From contig NZ_CP090949.1 in NCBI RefSeq assembly GCF_023823125.1, positions 3,062,001 through 3,126,000 on the forward strand: a DNA stretch of 64,000 bases. The letters are read 5' to 3'. A program made the position numbers and the translations under genes. The notes beneath the pieces are model-generated. The model worked only from the letters and a program-made list of their open reading frames with translations, had not been told where the DNA came from and searched no databases. Shown piece by piece: positions 26,105 to 33,917 of this stretch. This stretch comes from Erythrobacter aurantius (GTDB lineage Bacteria > Pseudomonadota > Alphaproteobacteria > Sphingomonadales > Sphingomonadaceae). The first letter of the stretch is position 1. Every line of letters starts with the position of its first letter.

Positions 26105-27512
26105 TCCATTTGAACTCCGCGCGGCCGTGGACGAGTTATGCCGCAGGGACTTTTTTGCCTTCGCCATCCGCGCCTTCCCGGTTCTAGAGCCTGGCAAGCT
26201 TTTGATGGCACCGCATATCGCGATCATCTGCTTCCTGCTGATGAAGGTTTTCAAAGGCGATGTCAGGCGTGCGCTGGTCTGCATCCCGCCGCGCTATCTC
26301 AAGACCTATCTGATCTCGATCGCCTATCCCGCATGGCTGCTGGGGAAAGACCCGAAGACCCGCATCATCTGCGCTTCCTACGGTACCGATCTCGCCGAGA
26401 AGTTCAGTGCTGACTGCCTAAAACTGATGAAGTCCCCTTTTTACAAGCGCATCTTTCCCTACACCCATCTCGACCCAAAGCAGCAGAACAAGACCGAGGT
26501 CGGAACCACCGTTGGCGGCTACCGCTTTGCCACCTCTACGGGCGCAACGCTCACAGGGCGTGGTGCCGATATCATCATCATCGACGACCCGCTCAAGGCA
26601 AGCGAAGGCCACTCACCAACAGCACGCGCCAAATGCACCGAGTGGTTCCAGTCGACTATCCACACGCGTTTCAATGATCCCAAGAAGGGCAAGCTGATAG
26701 TGGTGGCCCAACGTCTGCATCAGGACGATCTTCCCGGTCACATCATGCAGACTGGCGGTTGGGAGGAACTCATCCTGCCGGCCATCCAGCCGGTGACCAA
26801 GGTCTTCGATATTGTCGAGGGTGGTCTGAAAGTCCGCTTCAAGGCCGGCCGTGTCCTTCAGCCCGAGCGCCATGATCTCAAGGACCTTGCCGAGCTCAAG
26901 AAGGAAATGGGGGAGTTCGATTTCGAAGCCCAGTTCAACCAGAGCCCACTGCCTCCAGGCGGGGCTATCTTCCGCGAGGAATGGATCAAGCGCGAGGAAA
27001 AGCCGCCCAAGCCTTCACAAATCCAAGCGATCATCCAGAGCTGGGATACCGCCTATGAGTCCGATGAGGACAGCGCCTGGAGCGTCTGCACTACCTGGGC
27101 CAAATGTCCCGATGGCTTTCACCTACTCGACGTCTGGCGTGGCAGGCCCTCCTTTCCTGACCTGCGCAAACAGGTTTACGCTCTCAAGAAGGCCTGGAAG
27201 GCGAATTTGGTAGTCGTCGAGAAGAAGGCGAGCGGGATCAGCCTGATCCAGGAAATCGAGTTGCTCGATGGACAGAAATGGCTCATCAACATCTCCCCGC
27301 AAAAGGGCAAGGTCGAGCGCGCCGAGCAGCAGGCCGTCAAGTTTGAGCAAGGCAAGGTCTGGCTTCCGACAGAAGCACCTTGGCTCGCCGCCTACGAGGC
27401 CGAGCTCTTCAGCTTCCCTCACTGCAACTTCAATGATCAGGTGGACTCCACCGTTCAGCTGCTCGCTGCTTCGGATTACACCGGATTCAAGCACAGACTG
27501 AAGTACCTGTAA
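26097..27512 (+). CDS. Phage terminase large subunit-like protein
   Basis: The protein has 471 residues. The packaging ATPase motif I-P-P-R-Y-L-K-T lies near 62-69 and I-I-I-I-D-D-P near 158-164. The C-terminal RNase H-like nuclease has Q-S-W-D-T-A-Y near 313-319 and a late N-D-Q-V-D-S-T motif. The ATG at 26097 overlaps the DUF5681 gene. Portal, capsid and tail genes are absent from the window; a strong terminator follows. It is therefore either a decayed prophage remnant or a component of a satellite-like element. Confidence 0.88.
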   Translation: MADPFELRAAVDELCRRDFFAFAIRAFPVLEPGKLLMAPHIAIICFLLMKVFKGDVRRALVCIPPRYLKTYLISIAYPAWLLGKDPKTRIICASYGTDLAEKFSADCLKLMKSPFYKRIFPYTHLDPKQQNKTEVGTTVGGYRFATSTGATLTGRGADIIIIDDPLKASEGHSPTARAKCTEWFQSTIHTRFNDPKKGKLIVVAQRLHQDDLPGHIMQTGGWEELILPAIQPVTKVFDIVEGGLKVRFKAGRVLQPERHDLKDLAELKKEMGEFDFEAQFNQSPLPPGGAIFREEWIKREEKPPKPSQIQAIIQSWDTAYESDEDSAWSVCTTWAKCPDGFHLLDVWRGRPSFPDLRKQVYALKKAWKANLVVVEKKASGISLIQEIELLDGQKWLINISPQKGKVERAEQQAVKFEQGKVWLPTEAPWLAAYEAELFSFPHCNFNDQVDSTVQLLAASDYTGFKHRLKYL

Positions 27513-27533
27513 GTCTCAGCTCCGTTCTTGCTA

Positions 27534-27565
27534 GGGCGCGATCTCACCAGAAGATCGCGCCCTTT
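27534..27565 (+). terminator. Rho-independent terminator after the terminase gene
   Basis: A perfect 11-bp stem, GGGCGCGATCT / AGATCGCGCCC, with a 7-base loop is followed by TTT. It lies 21 bases after the terminase stop and should end the recombinase-terminase transcript. Confidence 0.88.
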
Positions 27566-27616
27566 GCTGTGCGTGTAAGCGCAGTCATTGTCGCGCGTGC
27601 AATCCGCGCGGTCTTC

Positions 27617-27824
27617 CGTGTTTTCGAGGTCCAGCGCTCCGGCCAACCTACTGTTTCTATAGGGCTCTCTGTCTGCTCAGAGTGCATTTTCCGTGTTTTT
27701 CGCGCGAAATTCCGTGTTTTTTGGCCGATAACACGGAAAAATCCCGATCCCGTACCTACGAAAATAGCCACAGAGAAAACCGGGCAATGTGCGGCGAATT
27801 CTCTCCCCACGCTGTTCTCTGTGG
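27617..27824. repeat. Repeat-rich non-coding segment at the right end of the mobile module
   Basis: The motif TTCCGTGTTTT occurs three times in direct orientation (near 27617, 27688 and 27709), and AACACGGAAAAA gives it in inverted form near 27730. Further on, CCACAGAGAA (27768-27777) and TTCTCTGTGG (27815-27824) form a perfect 10-bp inverted repeat. A 133-residue reading frame crosses this block but includes terminator and repeat sequence and is not believed. The block may be an att or accessory site of the recombinase. Confidence 0.6.
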
Positions 27825-27902
27825 TACGGTTTGAACGCCTGAAGGCCGCAGAACTGCGCGGTTCTGCCGAGCCAATTCTCGGTTATCAGGAAAGCCCCAG
27901 AC

Positions 27903-27944
27903 TAGGTGGCGGTGCTGTCAGTCTACTCCGAACCCGTCTCCACT
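27903..27944 (+). repeat. Right copy of the 42-bp imperfect direct repeat
   Basis: It matches 1907-1948 in 33 of 42 positions by hand alignment, including the first 15 bases. It coincides with the left end of the IS6-family element (GGTGCTGTCAG at 27911-27921), so its origin as island boundary or IS end is not settled. Confidence 0.55.
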
Positions 27945-28752
27945 TGGCAGAGTTCGCCCTACCCTCATGATCGACTAGGCCATGAGGTTTTGCCACTCAG
28001 CCAAAGCAGCTGAGCGGCGGGTCTTGTAGGTCTGGCGGTCGATCAGGTGGTGTTCGAGGTTGAAGTGGTTGTGGACGCTGGCATGGACCGAGGCGAACTT
28101 CTGCAAGCTTTTCATCTGTCGGAACTTGAGCATTGCCCGCTCTCGACGTCGGAACGGCAGTCGGCTGTTTTCCACCCGGTTGTTGGCCCAGCGCCCCACC
28201 TCCTGCTTGTCGCTATTTCCGAGCTCGCTCATTGCCGCCTTTTAGGAACGCAGACAGTCGGTAGTGACTGTCTCCGGTGAACCGTGGCGCCTCAGCGCCT
28301 TCTTCATGAGCCTGAGCGCTGCCTTCTTGTCGCGGGCCTTGGTGACGTAGCTCTCGAGCACCTCGTCTTCCTGGTCGACCGCTCGCCACAGATAGTGCAT
28401 CTCGCCATTGATCTTCACGTAGACCTCATCAAGGTGCCACTTCCGCTGCCGAAATCCCTTCATCCGGCTCACGCGCTGGCATCTCACATCTACAGCGAAA
28501 ATCGGACCGAAGCGGTTCCACCAATGCCTTACCGTCTTATGGCAAATGTCGATCCCGCGCTCGGCCAGCAAATCCTCGACGTTCCGCTAGCTCAGCGGAA
28601 AGCGGACGTACATCATCACCACAATGCGGAGCACCTCGGGAGATGAGTTGAAATACCGAAACGGACTTTCGGGCGTTCTGGGTCTGGGCATCTGTGCGCC
28701 CTGACCCGCAAGCCTCATCCGTCAAAGAGGTGCGTTTGCTCTGACAGAGCCC
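27911..28752 (-). mobile_element. Degenerate IS6-family insertion sequence
   Basis: A transposase pseudogene is flanked by short imperfect inverted ends: GGTGCTGTCAG at 27911-27921 and, read inward on minus, GGCTCTGTCAG from 28751. The total of about 840 bp fits the IS6 family. No matching 8-bp target duplication is visible, consistent with age or recombination. Confidence 0.7.
27975..28691 (-). pseudogene. IS6-family transposase with two in-frame stop codons
   Basis: One frame of 239 codons from the ATG at 28691 reads like a complete IS6-type DDE transposase: R-Y-F-N-S-S-P-E-V-L-R, K-W-H-L-D-E-V-Y-V-K, A-V-D-Q-E-D-E-V-L, then the C-terminal R-A-M-L-K-F-R-Q-M-K-S-L-Q-K-F. A TAG at 28589-28587 stands where Tyr is expected (F-P-L-S-Y-R-N-V), and a TAA at 28244-28242 where Tyr is expected in R-S-Y. 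There is no frameshift. The protein cannot be made intact, so the element is dead unless helped in trans. Confidence 0.9.
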
Positions 28753-28825
28753 GACAAGTCCGTCAGGCGGCCGTCTATCCGACAAAACCCAACTCAATCT
28801 CAGGCAGTGAACCTAGCAGTCGCGG

Positions 28826-29320
28826 TCAGAGATAGCCGCCATTCTGATAAATCAAGGGAGCAATATCACCACCCAAACGGACGTCGGATACTTCTCCGAC
28901 TACGATGGAGTGCGTTCCGTATGGGAAGGTCCGAGAGACGACACAGACGATATTGGCCTGCGCATCTGCCAATACAGGTAGCTTGCTTGATGGATCGACT
29001 GACCAGCAATCACCTACAAACCGCTCGTTTCGACGTGCTGGACTTCCGAATGCATCGCAGATGTCTCTTTGATCTCGCGACAACAAGTTGATGCAGAAAG
29101 ATCGACCCTCGTTCATGCACGAATGGAACGTGGCTGATCGATTTACGCAGACAAGAAGCGAAGGAGGTTCAATCGTGAGCGAAGTGATCGATGAAGCTGC
29201 CATGCCAAGCGGACCGACCGGCCCATTGGCGGTGAGCACACCCACAGCAGACGCCAGTCTGCGCATAGCGGCTCGAAAGTCTTCATTCAGCTCCGGGCTG
29301 GGGCTACGGGCGTGATCCAA
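28826..29320 (-). CDS. Flavin reductase-like protein
   Basis: The core begins F-R-A-A-M-R-R-L-A-S-A-V-G-V-L-T-A, followed by G-M-A-A-S-S-I-T-S-L-T and P-P-S-L-L-V-C-V-N-R, the FMN-binding pattern of the NAD(P)H:flavin reductase family that feeds two-component monooxygenases. The TTG at 29320 is preceded by AGAGGGA and gives a normal 164-residue length; an ATG at 29383 would add 21 untypical residues. No flavin monooxygenase partner is next to it. About 134 bases of IS end sequence separate it from the transposase. Confidence 0.82.
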   Translation of the reverse strand: MDHARSPSPELNEDFRAAMRRLASAVGVLTANGPVGPLGMAASSITSLTIEPPSLLVCVNRSATFHSCMNEGRSFCINLLSRDQRDICDAFGSPARRNERFVGDCWSVDPSSKLPVLADAQANIVCVVSRTFPYGTHSIVVGEVSDVRLGGDIAPLIYQNGGYL

Positions 29321-29569
29321 TCTTCCCTCTCTGTCAGCTGCATCGCACGGCCACGCCCCTTTGAGAAACACAAGCGCTCCCATGGGGCGGCTGGATCGGG
29401 CTGCGACTATTGAAAAGAAGGGTAAGGCCGAGGCGATTTAAACGCGACTCGCGACGCGCTCGTTTCGGCTCAGAGTGAGCCACACAAGGGGCTAATCCAG
29501 GCCTCGGCCTTGCCGCACGCTCGCAAGATCGAGCGAACCCAGAACCGATGGATTTCCGGTAAAGATCGA

Positions 29570-29977
29570 CTATTTTACATCACGTCGCACAATCCGCCAG
29601 CCGTGCTCCCGATGCGCCCACTCATCTAAATAATCGCCGCAAGTGTCGAATATCGCTCCACCCAAATCGTTGCGGCACTGGTGTCGGGCCTGCACATAGG
29701 CTTGGCTCGTCGCGTGATCACCGCTCACCTCGATGGCATAGCTTCCAATCAAGTGCTGCGTGGGGCCGCAGCTGCCGAGAAATTGCTGCAACATATTGCG
29801 CATGCTTTTGATCCCCGCCTGCTCCCCTCCGATCCCATAGTTGAAGGTCACATCAGCTGCGAAGACCTGGTCAATTGCGTCATACTGCTTGCCGTCGAGG
29901 ACGCGGGCGAAGCGAGCAAGCCGGTTGGCAACCTCGCGCTCGCCGATGAGCTGCTGCAAGTCAGGTTCGTTCACCAT
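29570..29977 (-). CDS. SnoaL-like (NTF2 fold) protein
   Basis: The 135-residue protein shows the alpha+beta cone pattern: R-E-V-A-N-R-L-A-R-F-A-R-V-L-D, V-F-A-A-D-V-T-F, H-L-I-G-S-Y and a final G-W-R-I-V-R-R. It belongs to the SnoaL-like proteins that act as small isomerases, hydratases or dehydratases in catabolism of cyclic compounds. It lies 38 bases downstream of the gene that ends at 30016. The 249 bases between it and the flavin reductase start (29321-29569) contain nothing I can assign. Confidence 0.8.
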   Translation of the reverse strand: MVNEPDLQQLIGEREVANRLARFARVLDGKQYDAIDQVFAADVTFNYGIGGEQAGIKSMRNMLQQFLGSCGPTQHLIGSYAIEVSGDHATSQAYVQARHQCRNDLGGAIFDTCGDYLDEWAHREHGWRIVRRDVK

Positions 29978-30015
29978 GATGTCCCCTCGCCTTCAAGCGG
30001 AATTTTTTTAGCGTG

Positions 30016-30564
30016 TTATTGAGAAATTTCACCGATCGTTTGGATCGTGCAGACCCTGTCGAGGCCAAGCACATGCGCGACCCGACCGGTTGCAACAAAT
30101 GAGGCGACAGCGTGCGTTAGTTCGACGATCTCGTCATCCGAGAATGACCCGTGCGCACGCGCCCAAAAATCGTCGTCGACCGAGAGCGCCTGTGGCTCCT
30201 CGCAAAACCGCTCGGCCAGTTCGATCGCGACCCGCTCGCGCGCGTTGAAGCCTTCGTAGGTCTTCCAGGCGGAGACGTTTTGGTAAAAGTCCTCATCAGG
30301 GGCATCGCCATTGTCGACCACACTCCCGACCTTCGATCCGTCGTAGGACGCCATGTCACGCTTGGCACGGAAGGCACGGCAGACGAGACAGCCATTTATC
30401 TCAGCCGTGCGCGCACGAGCGGCTTCGAATACGCGCAGGGGCAGCGTGGTGCGGCGATAGACCGTCTGCGAGAATTGTGAGACCGATCCGACGATCTCCC
30501 CAGCATAGTGCAAACCGAGGTTTGAGTAGGGATCAGCGACGTCCTCCGGCATGGCGATACGCAT
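30016..30564 (-). CDS. Carboxymuconolactone decarboxylase/AhpD-like protein
   Basis: The 182-residue all-helical protein contains E-I-N-G-C-L-V-C-R-A-F, the CxxC of AhpD-like enzymes, and R-E-R-V-A-I-E-L-A-E, typical of the carboxymuconolactone decarboxylase family. GGGAGAATTG precedes the ATG. It follows the TetR gene by 3 bases on the same strand and is probably under its control. Either a peroxidase-type or a lactone-related activity is possible. Confidence 0.8.
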   Translation of the reverse strand: MRIAMPEDVADPYSNLGLHYAGEIVGSVSQFSQTVYRRTTLPLRVFEAARARTAEINGCLVCRAFRAKRDMASYDGSKVGSVVDNGDAPDEDFYQNVSAWKTYEGFNARERVAIELAERFCEEPQALSVDDDFWARAHGSFSDDEIVELTHAVASFVATGRVAHVLGLDRVCTIQTIGEISQ

Positions 30565-30567
30565 TTT

Positions 30568-31194
30568 TCAATTCTCCCTGCTTGTTATGGCTTGAACGGC
30601 TTGGGTGGGCACGGCAGCCAGTGCCGCTTGCAATGCGGCGAGCAGTCCGGGCGTGGTGCGTCCAAATCGCGCGCCTAGGCTCATCCCCTGGCTGGTCGCG
30701 ATCAGCAATTGCGCGATTTGATCAGAGTCGAGGTCCGTTCGGACGCTGCCATCGCCTTGCCCTCGCCCGATAGCGTCGGCGAGGGCACGATGGATCCTGT
30801 CGTAATAGTGGTCGATGATTGCGTTGACCGCGTCATCTGACCGCCCCATTTCGATAACGGTGTTGGCGATGAAACAACCGTTGCTGACGTTCGCTCTTTC
30901 GCCGTCGACTGCCAAGCGTGTTGATGCTTCGCCGAAATATCTCATGATGGCATCCAGCCCGGTCCCCGAAGCGAGACCCTCCAAGAACTCTGCAGCGATT
31001 GTGTCGGCATAGCTTTCAAGTGCAATGTGAAAGATCCCGCGCTTCCCGCCGAATGCACCATAGAGGCTGTGGCGATTGAGGCGGGTTCGACGCGTGAGTG
31101 CATCGACATCGACACCGCAAAATCCTCTCGCCCAAAAGCTGCTGAGCGCTTCGGAAATCACCGCGTCACGATCGTAGGCAGGCTGTCTCGCCAC
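30568..31194 (-). CDS. TetR-family transcriptional regulator
   Basis: The 208-residue protein has an N-terminal helix-turn-helix (A-L-S-S-F-W-A-R-G-F, V-D-A-L-T-R-R-T, N-R-H-S-L-Y-G-A-F-G-G-K) and a ligand-binding C-terminus. The GTG start at 31194 is preceded by GGAGG at 5 bases. It heads a minus operon with the CMD-like and SnoaL-like genes and faces the DUF3237 gene across about 130 bases, so it may control both directions. Confidence 0.88.
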   Translation of the reverse strand: MARQPAYDRDAVISEALSSFWARGFCGVDVDALTRRTRLNRHSLYGAFGGKRGIFHIALESYADTIAAEFLEGLASGTGLDAIMRYFGEASTRLAVDGERANVSNGCFIANTVIEMGRSDDAVNAIIDHYYDRIHRALADAIGRGQGDGSVRTDLDSDQIAQLLIATSQGMSLGARFGRTTPGLLAALQAALAAVPTQAVQAITSREN

Positions 31195-31327
31195 AAATCC
31201 TCCAAATGCAGAATATTTATTCTGTTATCGGTGATGATGTGTCGGGCTGCAAGTGCGTCTATGCGAATGCGAGTTGAACCAGAACCTCGTGCAATTTCAC
31301 GTTGGCGATGAGATTGAGAGGAATGCC

Positions 31328-31759
31328 ATGTCATTGAAACTCTGCCCGTTTGGCACCTTGCGGGTCTTCCCGGAGGGCTCGTTCAGCCATCCTGGCCCGA
31401 TCACAACGCGCGCCGCTGCCCCACTCCTTTCGGTTGAGTGGAAGACCGAGGTTCTCGGCGAAGTCAGCTTGCGAGTGGGTATGGGTAGCTATTTGCAGGG
31501 CGCTTACGCTGCACATGTTACCGTGCGCATGGCGCTCGAGACTGAAGATGGCGTGCCGTTTTTCTTCGAATACAAGTCTGTCGGAGACATGGAGAGCCAT
31601 GTTCGCGGCGAAACGCCGGTCTTCCTCGCAGGCCTGATTGAGATTGACCCGTCAATCGAGCGCTACGCTTGGCTGAACCGGGTACAATTCGTGGGTCGAG
31701 GCATGCTCTCCATGGACCCAATCTGTCAGACCTACGACATGGACTATACCGCGCCGTGA
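31328..31759 (+). CDS. DUF3237 family protein
   Basis: The 143-residue protein carries the DUF3237 beta-barrel pattern: G-R/E-V-S-L-R-V-G-M-G-S-Y, E-Y-K-S-V-G and a late W-L-N-R-V-Q-F-V-G-R-G. Such proteins often accompany catabolic or terpenoid genes but have no proven reaction. The ATG at 31328 is chosen since the longer frame lacks a binding site. It is divergent from the TetR gene. Confidence 0.8.
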   Translation: MSLKLCPFGTLRVFPEGSFSHPGPITTRAAAPLLSVEWKTEVLGEVSLRVGMGSYLQGAYAAHVTVRMALETEDGVPFFFEYKSVGDMESHVRGETPVFLAGLIEIDPSIERYAWLNRVQFVGRGMLSMDPICQTYDMDYTAP

Positions 31760-31769
31760 TCTGGGAAGG

Positions 31770-32141
31770 TCAGCCAAGGCAATAGACGCAGATCTTATTT
31801 CCTTCCGGATCACGGAAATAGCCAAGATGAGAACCCGGCGCGCGTTCTCCGGGATCACCTTCGTTGCTGGCGCCGAGTTCCATAGCCTTGGCATGGAAAT
31901 CATTCATGGCTTCGACGGTCTCAAATTTGATCCCGAACATCGTCCCATTGCCCGGCACGGCGGCCTTACCATCATAGGGCGTCAGCACGCCAAACATCGA
32001 TACCCCATCACCATAGATGCGGCCGCGCTCGTCGAAGTTCATGATGACCCCCCAACCTATCGAGCTCAGCAGCGGATCATAGAACCGCGCCGCGCGGTCG
32101 AAATCGAGAACGGAAACATTGCAATAGCTCAGGCTTGGCAT
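31770..32141 (-). CDS. VOC-family (glyoxalase/bleomycin resistance-like) protein
   Basis: The 123-residue single-domain protein begins S-Y-C-N-V-S-V-L-D-F-D-R-A-A-R-F-Y and ends F-R-D-P-E-G-N-K-I-C-V-Y, the betaalphabetabetabeta pattern of the VOC superfamily. GAGGTGACC precedes the ATG at 32141. It follows the FAD dehydrogenase gene by 20 bases on the same strand. A role in handling a reactive intermediate is possible; the substrate is not known. Confidence 0.8.
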   Translation of the reverse strand: MPSLSYCNVSVLDFDRAARFYDPLLSSIGWGVIMNFDERGRIYGDGVSMFGVLTPYDGKAAVPGNGTMFGIKFETVEAMNDFHAKAMELGASNEGDPGERAPGSHLGYFRDPEGNKICVYCLG

Positions 32142-32161
32142 GGTCACCTCGGTACTTGGGT

Positions 32162-33844
32162 TTAGACGTTGATCATACGGACAGCGGATCGACCGGCAAT
32201 CCTTCCGGAATAGACGCAATCAGCCAGCGAAATCCCGCTCACATAGCGATGCGACGAGATGCCGACGGCGTTCTTGCCAGCGGCGAAGAGTTTGGCGATC
32301 GGTTGCCCGTCAGCGTCGAGTGCCTGTCCAGAGCGGGTATCGACCGTGATCCCGCCAAGCGAGATCGAAGGGCATAGATAACGTTTGTTCGCGATCGAGA
32401 TGTCGATCGCGTGGAATGGCGCCCCGACAATCTGGCCGGTGAAGTCGGCGTGCTTGGGGAAACGAGCTGTTTCATCGCCTGCGGATGCGCGATTGTAATG
32501 GCCGACAGCGTCAATAAGCGTAGCCGGATCCATCCCGCATTTTTCTGCAAGCTCGGACAGTGTTCGCCCCTTTTTTGAGCCGAGCAGCATTCCCATCAAG
32601 GTCGGCGCGCCCTGCAGGCGGAACAGTTTGCCCTTCCCTGGCAAGGCTTGCCGCAGCGCAGACTTCCAGAGGAGGTGATCGACGATGATATAGGCCCTGC
32701 CATCAGCCTCCTGCGCAATCGCATGACCGATTGTGCCGCCGTAGCAATCTTCGGCTACGAAGCGCTTACCCTGCGCATCGACGACAATTCCCGTGGCCAA
32801 AGCTCGGGGCGGCTGAAACTGGCGCCAAGCAGAGATATTGTCGAGCCTATCAACCGCAGCTCCGGCGCTCTGACCGAGACGAATACCCGAGCCATCACAT
32901 CCGATGCTTCCAAGCGCAATTGCTCCCGAATAGGCTGGAGCGTGGTGCGCGACCATCTCGCGGTTATGGACAAACCCCCCGGCGGTAAGGATCACTGCCC
33001 GATTGGCTCGAATTGATCTTGCGACTGCGTTCTCGCGGCTGATCCGATCAGCGCGGCTTTTCAGTTTTGCGGCAACCGAAGGGAAAAGTAGCGCACGCGA
33101 ACTGCCGAATCTCTCATTGAGTTTTTCAAGCTCGCGAGCAGCCTTGCTGGCCGGATCGACAGTTTTGGTTTCAATTCCCTCGATCGTCCCGTTTGACGAC
33201 AGCAAGATCCGCTGCGCATCGCTGAACCGGTAGACCCGCAGGCCCTTTGCCAAGGCCGAACGCAACAGTGCGTCGTAGAAACGATGACCAGTTAGCCCCT
33301 TACCGAAAGTCCGGTGCCCGCGCTGCGCAGGTGTTGCCTGTTTGGCATAAGTGACTTGCGCTTCATTGCCCGAAAAATAGAGATAGTATCCGTCAGGCGG
33401 ATAGGAAGTCTTGATCGGGCAGACGGTGCTCGCAAACTCCACCCCATTGCGCTGGAGCCATTCGGATTGCTCGACGCTCGTCTGGCAGAAATCCATCAGC
33501 GTCTCTGCCGGAACCGCATCGCCGACCTCCTGCTGGAGATAGGCGAACATGTTTTCGGGGTCGTCGTCGACATTTGCTTCGCGCTGCTGCTGCGTGCCAC
33601 CACCTGCATAGAAAACACCGCCCGACATGCGTGTCGCTCCGCCCCCGGCAAAGCGATCGACAGCGATCACCGAGGCCCCCGCGTCGAGCGCCTCGATCGC
33701 CGCGCAAACGCCTGCCCCGCCCAGCCCGACGATGACGATATCAGCGGCATCGTCCCATGCGATCTCGACGTCTTCTCCGAGGCAGGCTGGTGCCCCTACA
33801 CGCGAATGCCAGTGCGGATCGCCAGGTTTCAAACGCTTACCCAA
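32162..33844 (-). CDS. KstD-like FAD-dependent dehydrogenase (fumarate reductase/ketosteroid dehydrogenase family)
   Basis: The protein has about 560 residues. The dinucleotide-binding motif D-I-V-I-V-G-L-G-G-A-G lies near 35-45, then D-R-F-A-G-G-G-A-T-R-M-S-G-G, and the C-terminal FAD motif L-F-A-A-G-K-N-A-V-G-I near 520. This is the FAD_binding_2 family that holds 3-ketosteroid-1-dehydrogenases and flavocytochrome-type reductases. The only start codon is a TTG at 33844 with no clear binding site, so the N-terminus is uncertain. It probably desaturates a cyclic ketone next to the carbonyl. Confidence 0.82.
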   Translation of the reverse strand: MGKRLKPGDPHWHSRVGAPACLGEDVEIAWDDAADIVIVGLGGAGVCAAIEALDAGASVIAVDRFAGGGATRMSGGVFYAGGGTQQQREANVDDDPENMFAYLQQEVGDAVPAETLMDFCQTSVEQSEWLQRNGVEFASTVCPIKTSYPPDGYYLYFSGNEAQVTYAKQATPAQRGHRTFGKGLTGHRFYDALLRSALAKGLRVYRFSDAQRILLSSNGTIEGIETKTVDPASKAARELEKLNERFGSSRALLFPSVAAKLKSRADRISRENAVARSIRANRAVILTAGGFVHNREMVAHHAPAYSGAIALGSIGCDGSGIRLGQSAGAAVDRLDNISAWRQFQPPRALATGIVVDAQGKRFVAEDCYGGTIGHAIAQEADGRAYIIVDHLLWKSALRQALPGKGKLFRLQGAPTLMGMLLGSKKGRTLSELAEKCGMDPATLIDAVGHYNRASAGDETARFPKHADFTGQIVGAPFHAIDISIANKRYLCPSISLGGITVDTRSGQALDADGQPIAKLFAAGKNAVGISSHRYVSGISLADCVYSGRIAGRSAVRMINV

Positions 33845-33917
33845 TCACGGCTACAGAAATTTGCCGACGGAAGCAGGAGAGAGAGTCGCTCCCGCCGGAA
33901 GGGTTCTTCTGCCCCAA

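Noticed and set aside
27569..27970. 133-residue open frame after the terminase
   Set aside because: It begins just past the terminator, crosses the repeat block (giving repeated F-R-V-F) and the 42-bp repeat, and has no binding site.
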